From Candidatus Helarchaeota archaeon (GTDB taxonomy: Archaea > Asgardarchaeota > Lokiarchaeia > Helarchaeales > JABXJV01), in NCBI GenBank assembly GCA_013375355.1, contig JABXJV010000048.1, positions 1 to 22,772 of the forward strand: 22,772 nt of DNA, given 5' to 3'. The position numbers were made by a program, and so were the translations under genes. Positions within the stretch are counted from its first letter, which is position 1. Every line of letters begins with the position of its first letter. This document shows, piece by piece, positions 1 through 7,794 of this stretch. The notes beneath the pieces were generated by a model, which saw only the letters and a program-made list of their open reading frames with translations, made no database searches and was not told where the DNA came from.

Positions 1-345
1 AGTTACAATGAAAATTGTCATATGAATCCAGAAGGACGCCTCGAGCCCTTCTTCTTTGTTTAACATATCTTTTTCGAAGAGTTTATAGAGCGTGAAGTGA
101 AAAGACAAACCAATGAGCCATCCCAAAGCTGCAGTTATTGTCCAAAGTCTTCCATTGAAATGCATTAAGTTGAGCATTAAACAAAGTCCAATTACTGAAG
201 CATATACAAATAAGTGTATATAGAAAGTCAAATCAGCTGAAAATGTTTTTGAAAACCAATCCATATTTTGTTTGTTTGTTATTCCAGTACCACTAGGAGT
301 TTTACTTTTTATTACAGGAACTTTAGGAATTTCTAAATTATTCAT
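1..345 (-). CDS. 2TM-repeat membrane protein, C-terminus cut off by window edge
   Basis: This gene enters from the left edge; the first 115 codons are visible, starting at an ATG (345-343). A short hydrophilic N-terminus of about 30 residues (begins MNNLEIPKVP) is followed by one complete 2TM unit: a first membrane helix with the motif YIHLFVYASV, a GRLW turn, and a second helix ending GWLIGLSFH. A second unit begins at FWIHMTIFIV just before the edge. The pattern His + hydrophobic helix + LN...GRLW + GW.IGL..H is that of the 2TM domain family. It is a paralogue of the seven-repeat gene directly upstream (554-2026), with the same orientation and a 208-nt gap that holds its own TATA-like boxes. 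Function unknown; an integral membrane role is certain, anything more is not. Confidence 0.8.
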   Translation of the reverse strand, partial: MNNLEIPKVPVIKSKTPSGTGITNKQNMDWFSKTFSADLTFYIHLFVYASVIGLCLMLNLMHFNGRLWTITAALGWLIGLSFHFTLYKLFEKDMLNKEEGLEASFWIHMTIFIVT

Positions 346-380
346 TTTTTTATCACTTTTTTTAATAATATATTTTACAA

Positions 381-409
381 TTTTATATAAAGATAGATTT
401 TATATAAAC
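381..409 (-). promoter_or_regulatory. Tandem TATA-like boxes upstream of the partial 2TM gene
   Basis: Read on the minus strand, GTTTATATAAAA (409-398) and CTTTATATAAAA (392-381) lie 53 and 36 nt upstream of the ATG at 345. Each has an A-rich stretch just before or after it, and the spacing would place transcription starts roughly 25 nt downstream of each. The sequence fits an archaeal TATA element; use of either box is inferred. Confidence 0.45.
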
Positions 410-553
410 TTTTCGAAAACTGCAAATTAATAAATTCTTTTTGTATGCTTTGAAGAATATTAAAATCAAATAAAAAAAGAAATTTTGAGTAATTAATAAA
501 TTTAAAATTAGAAATTCATTTATAAGAAAAAAAAAGAAAATATTTTAGTTTTA

Positions 554-2026
554 TTATTTATTTGCCAAGAAATACCCTAGTAAAATATGCACTCCTAAGC
601 CAATACCCCAGCCAACCATTGGAATTGGAAACCAAAGTCTTCCTTCCCAATTGGATAAATTTAACCATATTAAGAGACCATTAATTATTGCATAGGCAAC
701 TAAGTGCATATAGACTGAAGCCTTAAGACCATTTTCTGTCGTAAACATATCGTTTTCTTTGAGCCAATAAAGCAATAAATGCTCACCTAGACCAACTCCC
801 CAACCAAGAGCGATTGTGGGGACCCATAATCTTCCTTCCCAAATGGTGAAATTAAGCCATAGCAACAATACCATTGTACAGACATATGCAATGATATCAA
901 GATATAATGAAATTTTAAGACCGTCTTTTTCTTTATCTTTTATAAAAATATATAGCATAGTATGACAAGCTAATCCAATTGCCCAGCCGATTGCTGCAGT
1001 TGGAACCCATAATCGTCCTTGCCAAATGGAGAAATTCAGAAAGAACATTAAAGCTACACCAGCAGCATATGCACAAATATGGAGTATCAATAATGATTTC
1101 ATTAAGACTTCCGTATCACCACCTGTCCTATCCCATTGTATCGCTAGAATTAAATGAATTACAATAGCTATTGCCCAGACTCCAGCAGACATAATAAACC
1201 ATGCCATTCTATCAGAAATAGCTAGCGCACCTAATCCTTCTGCAGGCCAAAAAGTCATTTGTATTAACTGACCTAATTGTACTAATCCATATATAATTGC
1301 ATGGATTATAACTCCTTTTATTGCATCTGAAGGTCCTTCCAGATAAACATCCACTAAAACGATGAGTGTATGGCCTACTAGAGCAAGGCCCCATCCAAAA
1401 ATTGTTCCGACTGCTAAACGATAAACATTAGCAAAAGCGCCTAGAGCTAACAATAAAACATTTACAATGCCAAAGTAGCCAGCGTGAATTAGAAGTAAAA
1501 ATTTCGATATTAATGCTCTAAAATCTTTGTGGGTCCAAGTTTTATCTGATATCATTTTGGTTAAAATCGCATGCATACCAAGCCCGAAACCCCATATTGG
1601 GAGTGCTAAAATAACCCAGATAAATCCACCGAATGATGGCAAGTGAACAAAATTAACTAATACGAGATAAGAACCTAAGATTCCAAATACAAGGAAATGA
1701 AGCAATAAGGTCGTCTTTTCAATAGTATCTACGCCTCCAGTAAAGCTGTAATATAATCCAAGATGAATTGCTATTCCTGCTCCCCAGCCAAATATAGGAT
1801 GCCAAAACCAGAGTCGTCCTTGGAAAAACATGAAGTTAAGAGCAGCCAAAAGTCCATTTACTGAGATATATACAAACAAATGTATAATTATCACTAATTT
1901 ATTGGAGAAAAAATCTGTAAGCCAATTCTTTCTTATTGAGGTATCGATAGTTTCTGTTTTTTTACTAGTTTCAGTTTTAGGTTTTTTAATTTCTTTTTCA
2001 GTAGTATTTTCAGGTTTTTCACTCAA
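554..2026 (-). CDS. Membrane protein of seven tandem 2TM repeats
   Basis: 490 residues. A charged, Lys/Thr/Glu-rich cytosolic N-terminus (1-45) is followed by seven 2TM units at about residues 47-93, 107-157, 175-228, 239-297, 312-362, 374-424 and 438-487, so about 14 membrane helices. Units 1, 5, 6 and 7 are near-canonical: a His or similar polar residue early in helix 1, LN before a short loop, GRLW[FV].P, then GW..GLG.H closing helix 2. Units 2-4 keep the fold pattern but have lost GRLW. The start is TTG at 2026-2024; the nearby ATG at 2034 is out of frame and hits TGA after four codons. 2TM domains usually occur as one or two copies, often at the N-terminus of sensor proteins; seven copies with nothing else attached is unusual. 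Function unknown. It sits upstream of a paralogue (1-345) with the same orientation, pointing to tandem duplication. Confidence 0.85.
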   Translation of the reverse strand: MSEKPENTTEKEIKKPKTETSKKTETIDTSIRKNWLTDFFSNKLVIIIHLFVYISVNGLLAALNFMFFQGRLWFWHPIFGWGAGIAIHLGLYYSFTGGVDTIEKTTLLLHFLVFGILGSYLVLVNFVHLPSFGGFIWVILALPIWGFGLGMHAILTKMISDKTWTHKDFRALISKFLLLIHAGYFGIVNVLLLALGAFANVYRLAVGTIFGWGLALVGHTLIVLVDVYLEGPSDAIKGVIIHAIIYGLVQLGQLIQMTFWPAEGLGALAISDRMAWFIMSAGVWAIAIVIHLILAIQWDRTGGDTEVLMKSLLILHICAYAAGVALMFFLNFSIWQGRLWVPTAAIGWAIGLACHTMLYIFIKDKEKDGLKISLYLDIIAYVCTMVLLLWLNFTIWEGRLWVPTIALGWGVGLGEHLLLYWLKENDMFTTENGLKASVYMHLVAYAIINGLLIWLNLSNWEGRLWFPIPMVGWGIGLGVHILLGYFLANK

Positions 2027-2055
2027 TTTTCATCACATTTATAAATAATTTTAAC

Positions 2056-2090
2056 CTTTATATAAAATTAATTTTTATATAAATATAAAC
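2056..2090 (-). promoter_or_regulatory. TATA-like boxes upstream of the seven-repeat 2TM gene
   Basis: On the minus strand, a run reading GTTTATATTTATATAAAA covers 2090-2073 and a second box, TTTTATATAAAG, covers 2067-2056, about 30-65 nt before the TTG at 2026. The paired-box arrangement resembles that before the partial paralogue at 381-409, consistent with promoter duplication along with the gene. Assignment is by sequence resemblance only. Confidence 0.4.
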
Positions 2091-2189
2091 CTTTTGGATT
2101 AGGATGAAAGTTAAAAAATTCTACAAAGTAAGACTTTAAATTTATGTTAACGTTATACCACCGAAGAAAAAATAATATTTAGCAAAGAA

Positions 2190-2453
2190 TTAAAATTTTC
2201 CATAAAATTCGGATATATCGAAGAAAATTGTAATTTCAGTTCCATCAGATAAGATAATTTCCATTTTATCAAAATGTTTTTCATTTTTTGGGAGGAGAGA
2301 TTGTTGTTTAAGTTTCCAATCCTTTCCTTTCACACCAAATTTTCTGGATATATAAATATATTCGGCATTTACTCCCTCAAAGTGGTTTGGTGCATTCTTA
2401 ATTATTATAGCAGTTTCCATAGATTCTCCAGAGTTCTCTACGTATTCAATCAT
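2190..2453 (-). CDS. Small hypothetical protein (87 aa)
   Basis: Soluble, mixed alpha/beta-looking small protein with no family I recognise. The start is supported by GGGAG (2466-2462) eight bases before the ATG at 2453. The N-terminal half carries IIIKNAPNHFEGVNAEY and the C-terminal half reads as alternating hydrophobic strands (KMEIILSDGTEITIFFDISEF), like a compact beta-rich domain. It lies 33 nt downstream of the polyproline protein (2487-2939) on the same strand, so the two are probably co-transcribed. The overlapping plus-strand frame lacks these features and is taken as a shadow. Confidence 0.65.
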   Translation of the reverse strand: MIEYVENSGESMETAIIIKNAPNHFEGVNAEYIYISRKFGVKGKDWKLKQQSLLPKNEKHFDKMEIILSDGTEITIFFDISEFYGKF

Positions 2454-2486
2454 TTATCTATCTCCCTCTGGCTTTTAATATTCCCC

Positions 2487-2939
2487 TCAATACTTTGACA
2501 ATACATCAATTACTCTTCTATGCTCACTTAGAAGTTTACGAATAGGATAAAGCTCAAACACTATCTTCTTAACTCCTCCGATATCAAGTTCAATTTCAAA
2601 TGATTTCGAAAGGAATTTATTCAAAACATTTTGAATATAGATAAATAATTTATCAGAAAAGAAGTCTACATCAAAGAAATTAACTATTGAATCAATATAA
2701 TGTTTTAAACGTTCTCTTGAGTTTTTATATCTTTCTTCAATAAGAAATTTCTCATTTCTAACGTATTGGACAATATCTGTAATTCCAAGTGGATCAAAAG
2801 ATTTCAAGAATTTCAAAGGACCTTCAAAAAATTTATCAGGTCGTGGAGGTGGTGGTGGCTTAGGCGGAAATGACCTTGGGCGTCGCTTTAGGAAAAATGG
2901 TCTTTTCCTTTTTCTTTTTTCTTTCTTATCCTCGTCCAT
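2487..2939 (-). CDS. Basic, polyproline-tract protein of unknown function
   Basis: 150 residues from the ATG at 2939. An upstream in-frame ATG at 3008 exists, but GAGGTCC lies just before 2939 and the extra residues look like non-coding sequence. Residues 1-35 are extremely basic and then proline-rich (KRKRKRPFF, then FPPKPPPPPRPDKF, around 24-36). Residues 36-150 look helical, with repeated amphipathic segments (SFEIELDIGGVKKIVFELYPI, LLSEHRRVIDVLSKY) and no signal peptide or convincing membrane helix. The K-P5-R-P tract is the type of ligand bound by SH3, WW or profilin folds. It heads a probable two-gene unit with 2190-2453 and is divergent from the Fic-like gene at 3037. Function not known. 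Confidence 0.7.
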   Translation of the reverse strand: MDEDKKEKRKRKRPFFLKRRPRSFPPKPPPPPRPDKFFEGPLKFLKSFDPLGITDIVQYVRNEKFLIEERYKNSRERLKHYIDSIVNFFDVDFFSDKLFIYIQNVLNKFLSKSFEIELDIGGVKKIVFELYPIRKLLSEHRRVIDVLSKY

Positions 2940-3036
2940 AAATTGGACCTCTATACAAATATTTTCAATCCACTTGAAAGTAAAAATTAGCTGATTCTTT
3001 ATACACAATAATATAATAAAGATTATAATAAAAATT

Positions 3037-3468
3037 GTGGCAATAAGTCAAGATCAAGAAATAAAATATCTTGAAAAAAACGATATTTTAGACATTTACA
3101 AAAATATTATGAAGCATTATAGTAGAGTTCATAAAATTTCTCATACAGAAAAAATCGATGAAATACTTAAAAGTGCCAAACAACATACTGGAGATATTTT
3201 TGAAAAAGCTTCAGTTTTAATAAAAGAACTTGTCACTGCAAAACCCCGACCCTTTGTTGATGGGCATAAGAGAGTTGCATGGATATCTGCAGTTCGATTT
3301 TTGGAAATAAATGGATATCATTTTTTTGATTTTTCAAAACTAGAAGACATGGATTTTATTGGAAAAAGCATAGTGTTATATCTCGTTCAAATTCAGCAAA
3401 AAAGAATTACCAATATTAATCAAATTAGAGCTTGGTTGCTCTCTTTATTCATCCAAAAAGTAAAATAA
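3037..3468 (+). CDS. Fic/Doc-like protein with degenerate catalytic motif
   Basis: 143 residues, all-helical. The stretch KPRPFVDGHKRVAW (69-82) aligns with the Fic/Doc core HxFx[DE]GN[KR]R and is followed by the usual helix (ISAVRFLEINGY). The Asp (75), Gly (76), Lys (78) and Arg (79) of the core are kept, but the catalytic His is Arg71 and the Asn is His77. Family knowledge: that His is the general base for AMP or phosphate transfer in Fic and Doc, so activity is doubtful; this is inference. Start is GTG (3037) with no Shine-Dalgarno, so the mRNA may be leaderless; the first in-frame ATG (codon 25) would cut into the fold. No antitoxin-like partner is adjacent. It is followed by proS after 76 nt. 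Confidence 0.7.
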   Translation: MAISQDQEIKYLEKNDILDIYKNIMKHYSRVHKISHTEKIDEILKSAKQHTGDIFEKASVLIKELVTAKPRPFVDGHKRVAWISAVRFLEINGYHFFDFSKLEDMDFIGKSIVLYLVQIQQKRITNINQIRAWLLSLFIQKVK

Positions 3469-3544
3469 AGATACTTAATTTTTAATTAGAGAAAAGAAAT
3501 AAAGCCAATAATTATAAAATAAAATTCGTCAAGGATAGGATGCA

Positions 3545-4993
3545 ATGCAAATGGAAATAAAAAAAGGAAAATGGAAGAAAAAGTTTAGTGAATGGTTTAG
3601 TGATATCATTTCGGAAGCAGAGATTTTAGATTATAGATATCCATTAAAAGGTTGCGGAGTTTGGCAACCATATGGATTTCAAATAAGAAAAAATACATTA
3701 AAAATCATCCGTGATTTACTTGATGAAACAGGGCATAATGAAACTTTATTTCCTTTATTGATTCCAGATAATATTTTTGCAAAAGAAGCCATTCATGTAA
3801 AAGGATTCGAAGACGAAGTTTATTGGATAACTCACGGCGGTAGGACCGAACTTGACGTAAAACTCGCTCTGAGACCAACAAGCGAAACAGCTATGTATCC
3901 AATGTTTGCCAAGTGGATTCGATCCCATGCTGATCTTCCATTAAAGGTCTATCAAGCAGTAAGTGTATTCAGATACGAAACTAAAGCAACTAAACCTTTA
4001 ATCCGAGTACGAGAAATTACAACATTTAAGGAGGCACATACTGCACATGCTTCTTGGGAAGATGCAGAAAGACAGGTTAAAGAGGGAGTCGATGTATATT
4101 CAAGATTTTTTGAACAACTCGATATTCCTTTTATTATAACCAAGAGACCCGAATGGGATAAATTTCCAGGGGCAGTTTATACATTAGCATTTGATACCAT
4201 AACTCCAGATCGTCGCAGTTTACAGATAGGAACAGTTCACAACTTAGGTCAAACTTTTGCAAAAACTTTTGAAATTGAATTTGAAACAAAAGATGGTGGA
4301 CGAGATTTTGCTTATCAAACTTGCTTTGGTATTTCGGAACGCACCATTGCGGCACTTATAGCAGTTCACGGTGATGATACGGGATTGAGGCTACCTCCTT
4401 CAATTGCTCCAACTCAAATTATAATTATTCCCATAACTTTCAAAGGGAAGGAAGTAGAAGTTAAAGATGTCAGTAAAGATGTATATAAATGGTTAAAAAC
4501 TGCGGGTTTTAGGATTAAAATTGATGATTCTGACCTAAAACCAGGTAAAAAATTCTATAAATGGGAAATGAAGGGAGTCCCACTAAGAATAGAAATTGGC
4601 CCGAAGGATGTTGAAAAAAAACAAATAACTTATGCGCGAAGGGATACATTAGAGAAGGGTACAATTCCAATTAGTGCTTCATTATTTGAGGATGTTAAAA
4701 AATTGCTAGATCAAATTCAAGAAAATATGGCATTAATAGCAGAAAAAAATTTTTCAGAATTAGTATGCGCTGCAAAAGATGTTAACGATGCAAAAAAATT
4801 GTTAGAATCGGATATGGGAATGGTACAAATTTCTTGGTGTGGTGAAAAAGAATGTGCTTTAGAATTAGAAGAAAAAACAGGAGTGGGTGTTTTAGGAACT
4901 CCAATTGATGAAAAATGGAAAATTAAGGGGAAAAAATGTCCAATTTGTGACAAAAAAGGGATCGAAACGTTAATTTTAGGTAAAGCATACTGA
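3545..4993 (+). CDS. proS: Prolyl-tRNA synthetase, archaeal/eukaryotic type
   Basis: 482 residues, the usual size for the archaeal/eukaryotic form that lacks the bacterial editing insertion. It charges tRNA-Pro with proline. Class II landmarks are visible: the proline-pocket segment [13 protein letters not shown] (108-119), motif 2 from FRYET to [10 protein letters not shown] (142-165), and motif 3 around [20 protein letters not shown] (262-281) with Arg266. An anticodon-binding domain follows (about 285-390). The C-terminal domain has Cys432, Cys437, Cys465 and Cys468 (zinc-site pattern) and ends in Tyr482, a hallmark of this subgroup. ATG at 3545 follows AAGGATAGG. The gene converges on the PfkB kinase gene with only 6 nt between stop codons. 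Confidence 0.97.
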   Translation: MQMEIKKGKWKKKFSEWFSDIISEAEILDYRYPLKGCGVWQPYGFQIRKNTLKIIRDLLDETGHNETLFPLLIPDNIFAKEAIHVKGFEDEVYWITHGGRTELDVKLALRPTSETAMYPMFAKWIRSHADLPLKVYQAVSVFRYETKATKPLIRVREITTFKEAHTAHASWEDAERQVKEGVDVYSRFFEQLDIPFIITKRPEWDKFPGAVYTLAFDTITPDRRSLQIGTVHNLGQTFAKTFEIEFETKDGGRDFAYQTCFGISERTIAALIAVHGDDTGLRLPPSIAPTQIIIIPITFKGKEVEVKDVSKDVYKWLKTAGFRIKIDDSDLKPGKKFYKWEMKGVPLRIEIGPKDVEKKQITYARRDTLEKGTIPISASLFEDVKKLLDQIQENMALIAEKNFSELVCAAKDVNDAKKLLESDMGMVQISWCGEKECALELEEKTGVGVLGTPIDEKWKIKGKKCPICDKKGIETLILGKAY

Positions 4994-4999
4994 TTTTAC

Positions 5000-5893
5000 T
5001 TATTTTTTTAAGAATTCTTGAACACGTTCTTCTATTTTTTCATGTGTACCAAATCCAAAGGGTCCTTGTTTTTCCATAACAAAAGATGCAGCACTAGCAC
5101 CATAAATAGCTGCGTGGTATAGATCTTGTTTTTCTAAATAATCAAGCATAAAAGCAGTGAAATAAGTATCTCCTGCTCCAGTTTCATCAACAATATCATA
5201 TGCAATAGTAGGTATATGTAAAGAAATATTATTCGAATAAACAATACTTCCTTTTTTAGCACGAGTAATAACAACAATTTTTGGTCCCATACTAGCAATA
5301 AACCTAACGCTATCTTGTAAATTTTTTAATCCTGTAAGAGCTCGCGCTTCTTTATCGTCACCTTTGAGAAAAGTCACATATTTGAGAAATTTTTCAGCTT
5401 CTGGCCAATTACCAAGCGACATTTCCCCTTTTTTATTGAATTTTCTTACAAAACCATGAAGATCCAAAGAAATAGGACTATTTGTTTTTGAGATTTTAGT
5501 CAACACACTTATATCAATTTCATTTGCAATAGCACCGATATAAAATAATTTTGAATTTAGAAATTGATCAGGGATATCTGATTGATTAATTATTTTGCAT
5601 CGGGATTTCAAGAGTAATTTTCTTACACCTTTAATATATTCATGAATGAATGCAGTTGAATTTTGCTTAGTTTTAATTAAATGAATATTAATACCACTAT
5701 CTTTAAGTGGTTTAACGAAGTCTTCATTAAAATCTGGACCATTTGCACTTATAACAGCTCCCTTCTTTCCCATTTCTTGTGCAGTTTTTGAAGCGTAAAC
5801 GGTTGTTCCCCCAACTCTTATGTAATCTGGAAATTGTTCTCTTCCTTTAAAATAATCCAGGCAAAAATGACCTATGATAGTAAGATCAAACAT
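5000..5893 (-). CDS. PfkB-family carbohydrate/nucleoside kinase
   Basis: 297 residues, ribokinase fold. N-terminal GG motif at VGGTTVYAS (27-35) for substrate binding, and the C-terminal signature DETGAGDTYFTAF (236-248) with the GAGD anion hole and catalytic base Asp242. The NPD/N-D segment near LKGDDKEARALTG (176-188) is the family's Mg/phosphate region. The family phosphorylates sugars, nucleosides or inositol at a hydroxyl; the substrate cannot be assigned from sequence alone. Start ATG at 5893. It is last in a same-strand cluster with 5918-6265 (24-nt gap) and the helix-hairpin-helix gene 6311-6790. Confidence 0.9.
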   Translation of the reverse strand: MFDLTIIGHFCLDYFKGREQFPDYIRVGGTTVYASKTAQEMGKKGAVISANGPDFNEDFVKPLKDSGINIHLIKTKQNSTAFIHEYIKGVRKLLLKSRCKIINQSDIPDQFLNSKLFYIGAIANEIDISVLTKISKTNSPISLDLHGFVRKFNKKGEMSLGNWPEAEKFLKYVTFLKGDDKEARALTGLKNLQDSVRFIASMGPKIVVITRAKKGSIVYSNNISLHIPTIAYDIVDETGAGDTYFTAFMLDYLEKQDLYHAAIYGASAASFVMEKQGPFGFGTHEKIEERVQEFLKK

Positions 5894-5917
5894 AAAGAAC
5901 CTTCGATAAGAAATAGT

Positions 5918-6265
5918 TTAAAGCTTAGAATAGGCATTTGATGCTTGAGTTGTAATTTTAGTTAGGGCATCTCGTAAATTTTGAATAACACCTTCAGAAT
6001 TTTGAGGAAATTTAGAGAAGGCATTGTTAATTAATGTCAATGCAGATTGGAAATGTGTACCTTTAGTTATATTTATTGCTAATTCGGTCTCGCGAATTAA
6101 ATCATTAAGAAACCATTTTAAAATTTCCTCGGACGATATTTCCTTATTTGTTTGAGTAATATCTTTATATCTTAAAACATTATTAATCAAAATAATTGTA
6201 AAGCTTTTTAATCTTTCAGCAAAGCAATATTGGTTTATTGCAGGATTAATTTTTTTAATATCCAT
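5918..6265 (-). CDS. Small helical hypothetical protein (115 aa)
   Basis: No family recognised. The whole chain reads as four to five amphipathic helices with little Gly or Pro (for example ILKWFLNDLIRETELAINI and LINNAFSKFPQNSEGVIQNL), suggesting a helical bundle. No signal peptide, membrane helix or Cys/His cluster. ATG at 6265; GGAGG occurs immediately before it, closer than an ideal Shine-Dalgarno spacing. It lies between a helix-hairpin-helix gene (45 nt upstream) and a PfkB kinase (24 nt downstream) on one strand, so co-transcription is likely, but the neighbours do not suggest a shared pathway. Confidence 0.65.
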   Translation of the reverse strand: MDIKKINPAINQYCFAERLKSFTIILINNVLRYKDITQTNKEISSEEILKWFLNDLIRETELAINITKGTHFQSALTLINNAFSKFPQNSEGVIQNLRDALTKITTQASNAYSKL

Positions 6266-6310
6266 TCCTCCATTATTTCAAATCATCAAATTTTATTTTT
6301 TATACTTCTT

Positions 6311-6790
6311 TTATGTTTGAGTTTTTTTATTCTTAACTTGTTTTGTTACTTTTTTACTTTTAATGCTTTTTTTTGCTTTTTTTATCCATAATTTTATATA
6401 CCTTAAATTAATATCAGCATCATCAGCAAGTTGAGCGGGATCTTCATTAGCAAGGTCTTCTATACTAAAAATACCTACATTCCGAAGAGTATTTGCAACC
6501 TCATAACTACATTTTAAAAAATCTTTTAATGTAAAAATAATTTCTTCACTTTTTTCAAATTTTTTTTGTTGTATCATGTCAATAGCTGAATTTTTCCATA
6601 ATTCTATTGTTTTTGGTGGATAACCAATTTTCTCAGATAATTTTTGAGGATTTAATATTTTTAAATCAGAAATTGACTTTATACCAGCATTATATAGTTT
6701 TAAAGCAATTTCTCTATCTATTCCTTTAAGACTTGAAAATTCTTTAATTAATTCTTCTTTTTGCAAAACAATATACGACCTATAAAACAA
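6311..6790 (-). CDS. Double helix-hairpin-helix protein with basic tail
   Basis: 159 residues with two similar units. Unit 1 (about 20-66) reads LKGIDREIALKLYNAGI, then ISDLKILNPQKLSEKIG and IELWKNSA. Unit 2 (about 87-137) reads FLKCSYEVANTLRNVGI, then IEDLANEDPAQLADDAD and IKLWIKKAKK. This is the pattern of DUF4332/HhH domains that bind DNA or RNA backbone without sequence specificity. The last 20 residues are Lys-rich, consistent with nucleic-acid binding. Only non-ATG starts are available: TTG at 6790 or TTG at 6766 (eight codons shorter); the choice is open. It is first of a three-gene minus-strand cluster and divergent from eS26. Role inferred as nucleic-acid binding; no enzymatic residues seen. 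Confidence 0.7.
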   Translation of the reverse strand: MFYRSYIVLQKEELIKEFSSLKGIDREIALKLYNAGIKSISDLKILNPQKLSEKIGYPPKTIELWKNSAIDMIQQKKFEKSEEIIFTLKDFLKCSYEVANTLRNVGIFSIEDLANEDPAQLADDADINLRYIKLWIKKAKKSIKSKKVTKQVKNKKTQT

Positions 6791-6849
6791 TTAATTAAGC
6801 AAAAAAATTAATATTATTAGAATATAAAATTTTTTTTGAGGATTAAATA

Positions 6850-6909
6850 ATGCTCAAAAAATACACGATGACAATCCCTAAAATAGATAGGGGGCATTGT
6901 TTTGCCTAA
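6850..6909 (+). other. Possible 19-codon leader ORF overlapping the eS26 start
   Basis: An ATG at 6850, preceded by TGAGGATTAA (a reasonable Shine-Dalgarno), opens a frame of 19 codons (begins MLKKYTMTIPK) that stops with TAA at 6907-6909, overlapping the TTG start of eS26 by 8 nt in another frame. The G-rich site AGGGGG used by eS26 lies inside it. This could be a leader peptide coupling eS26 translation, or chance; nothing else supports it. Confidence 0.25.
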
Positions 6910-7177
6910 AAAACGTAAGAGCGGTGGTCGTTCTAAAGGATCGAAGGGTTCGGGAGAGTCCGTGCAATGCACTAAATGTGGACGTTTTGTCCCTAGAGAT
7001 AAAGCAAAGAAAAGAACAAGACGAACCTCTATGGTCGACCCGAAAATCTATAAAGAATTAAAAAAACAAGGAGCAATTATTCCAAGAAGAGAATCAACTG
7101 ATTATTATTGTGTAAAATGTGCTGTTCATTATAGGGTAGTTAAAATAAGGAGTAAAGACTCCAGAAAAAATAGATAA
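6902..7177 (+). CDS. rps26e: Small-subunit ribosomal protein eS26
   Basis: 91 residues with the eS26 layout: a basic Gly/Ser/Lys-rich N-terminus (MPKKRKSGGRSKGSKG), a zinc site Cys23-x2-Cys26 and Cys70-x2-Cys73, the PRDKAKKR segment, and the conserved end HYRVVKIRSKDSRK that matches the eukaryotic SKVVRNRSREARK region. eS26 sits near the mRNA exit channel of the small subunit. Among archaea it is known from the TACK and Asgard groups and is absent from Euryarchaeota, so it helps place the organism. The start is TTG (6902) after AGGGGG (6889-6894); no in-frame ATG exists upstream. Confidence 0.93.
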   Translation: MPKKRKSGGRSKGSKGSGESVQCTKCGRFVPRDKAKKRTRRTSMVDPKIYKELKKQGAIIPRRESTDYYCVKCAVHYRVVKIRSKDSRKNR

Positions 7178-7222
7178 ACTTTTAATTATCTTTTTCTTAA
7201 TATATTCTATTATGGGGATTAA

Positions 7223-7588
7223 ATGAGCGTTCATACAACATTGGATGCATGCCGAATCTATCAAAAAGTTGCTTTAAAAAGTGATGCTATAAGAAATGAG
7301 CTTAAAGATTGGGATAAAATCATATTTTTTGATGTAAGAGCTGGCAAAAAATGTTGTTTAAAGATAAAAAATGGAGTAATTGATGTAATAACGGGCGAAT
7401 GTGAAAATCCAAATATGACATTTAAAGGCTTGGATGGACATATTGTGAAATTTTTAACTGGAAGAGATTCTTACACATCACTTGAAATTTTAGGGAATAT
7501 AGAATATGTTGGAAAGAGTATTTCAGACAAAAGTCATTTCATTGCATTAATTGGTCTTTTTATGTCTGAACTTATTGAACAATATTAG
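7223..7588 (+). CDS. SCP2 sterol-binding-like domain protein
   Basis: 121 residues. The strand-rich centre IIFFDVRAGKKCCLKIKNG followed by GECENPNMTFKGLDGHIVKFLTG and a closing LEILGNIEYVGKSISDKSHF fits the SCP2-like fold, which forms a hydrophobic tunnel for lipids or fatty acyl groups; free-standing SCP2 proteins are common in archaea. No catalytic residues are expected. ATG at 7223 follows GGGATT. It lies 45 nt after eS26 on the same strand and might be read through from it, though no functional link is evident. The ligand is unknown; an equally small chance exists that it is a dimerisation module of another lipid-binding family. Confidence 0.75.
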   Translation: MSVHTTLDACRIYQKVALKSDAIRNELKDWDKIIFFDVRAGKKCCLKIKNGVIDVITGECENPNMTFKGLDGHIVKFLTGRDSYTSLEILGNIEYVGKSISDKSHFIALIGLFMSELIEQY

Positions 7589-7794
7589 AAAATTTAATTT
7601 AATATTATTCACTATATTGAATATTTCCCTTTTTTAAGTTAATTCGAATTCTTTGAGTTATTTTTATAAATTTTTATTTATTTTACACATATAAAATAAG
7701 ATTAAAAAGATTGGAAAATAAGAAGTACAGAGAGACAAAAAAACAAAAGTTTTTAAAATTAAATATGAGATAAAAGCAAATAAGAGGAAGAAAT

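Noticed and set aside
979..1394. Small ORFs overlapping the 2TM-repeat gene (plus strand 979-1167, minus strand 1212-1394)
   Set aside because: They lie fully inside a well-supported gene in other frames and show no start signal or family features.
7636..7660. TTCGAAT resembling a tRNA T-loop
   Set aside because: The flanking bases do not pair as a T-stem and no acceptor, D or anticodon arm can be built around it.
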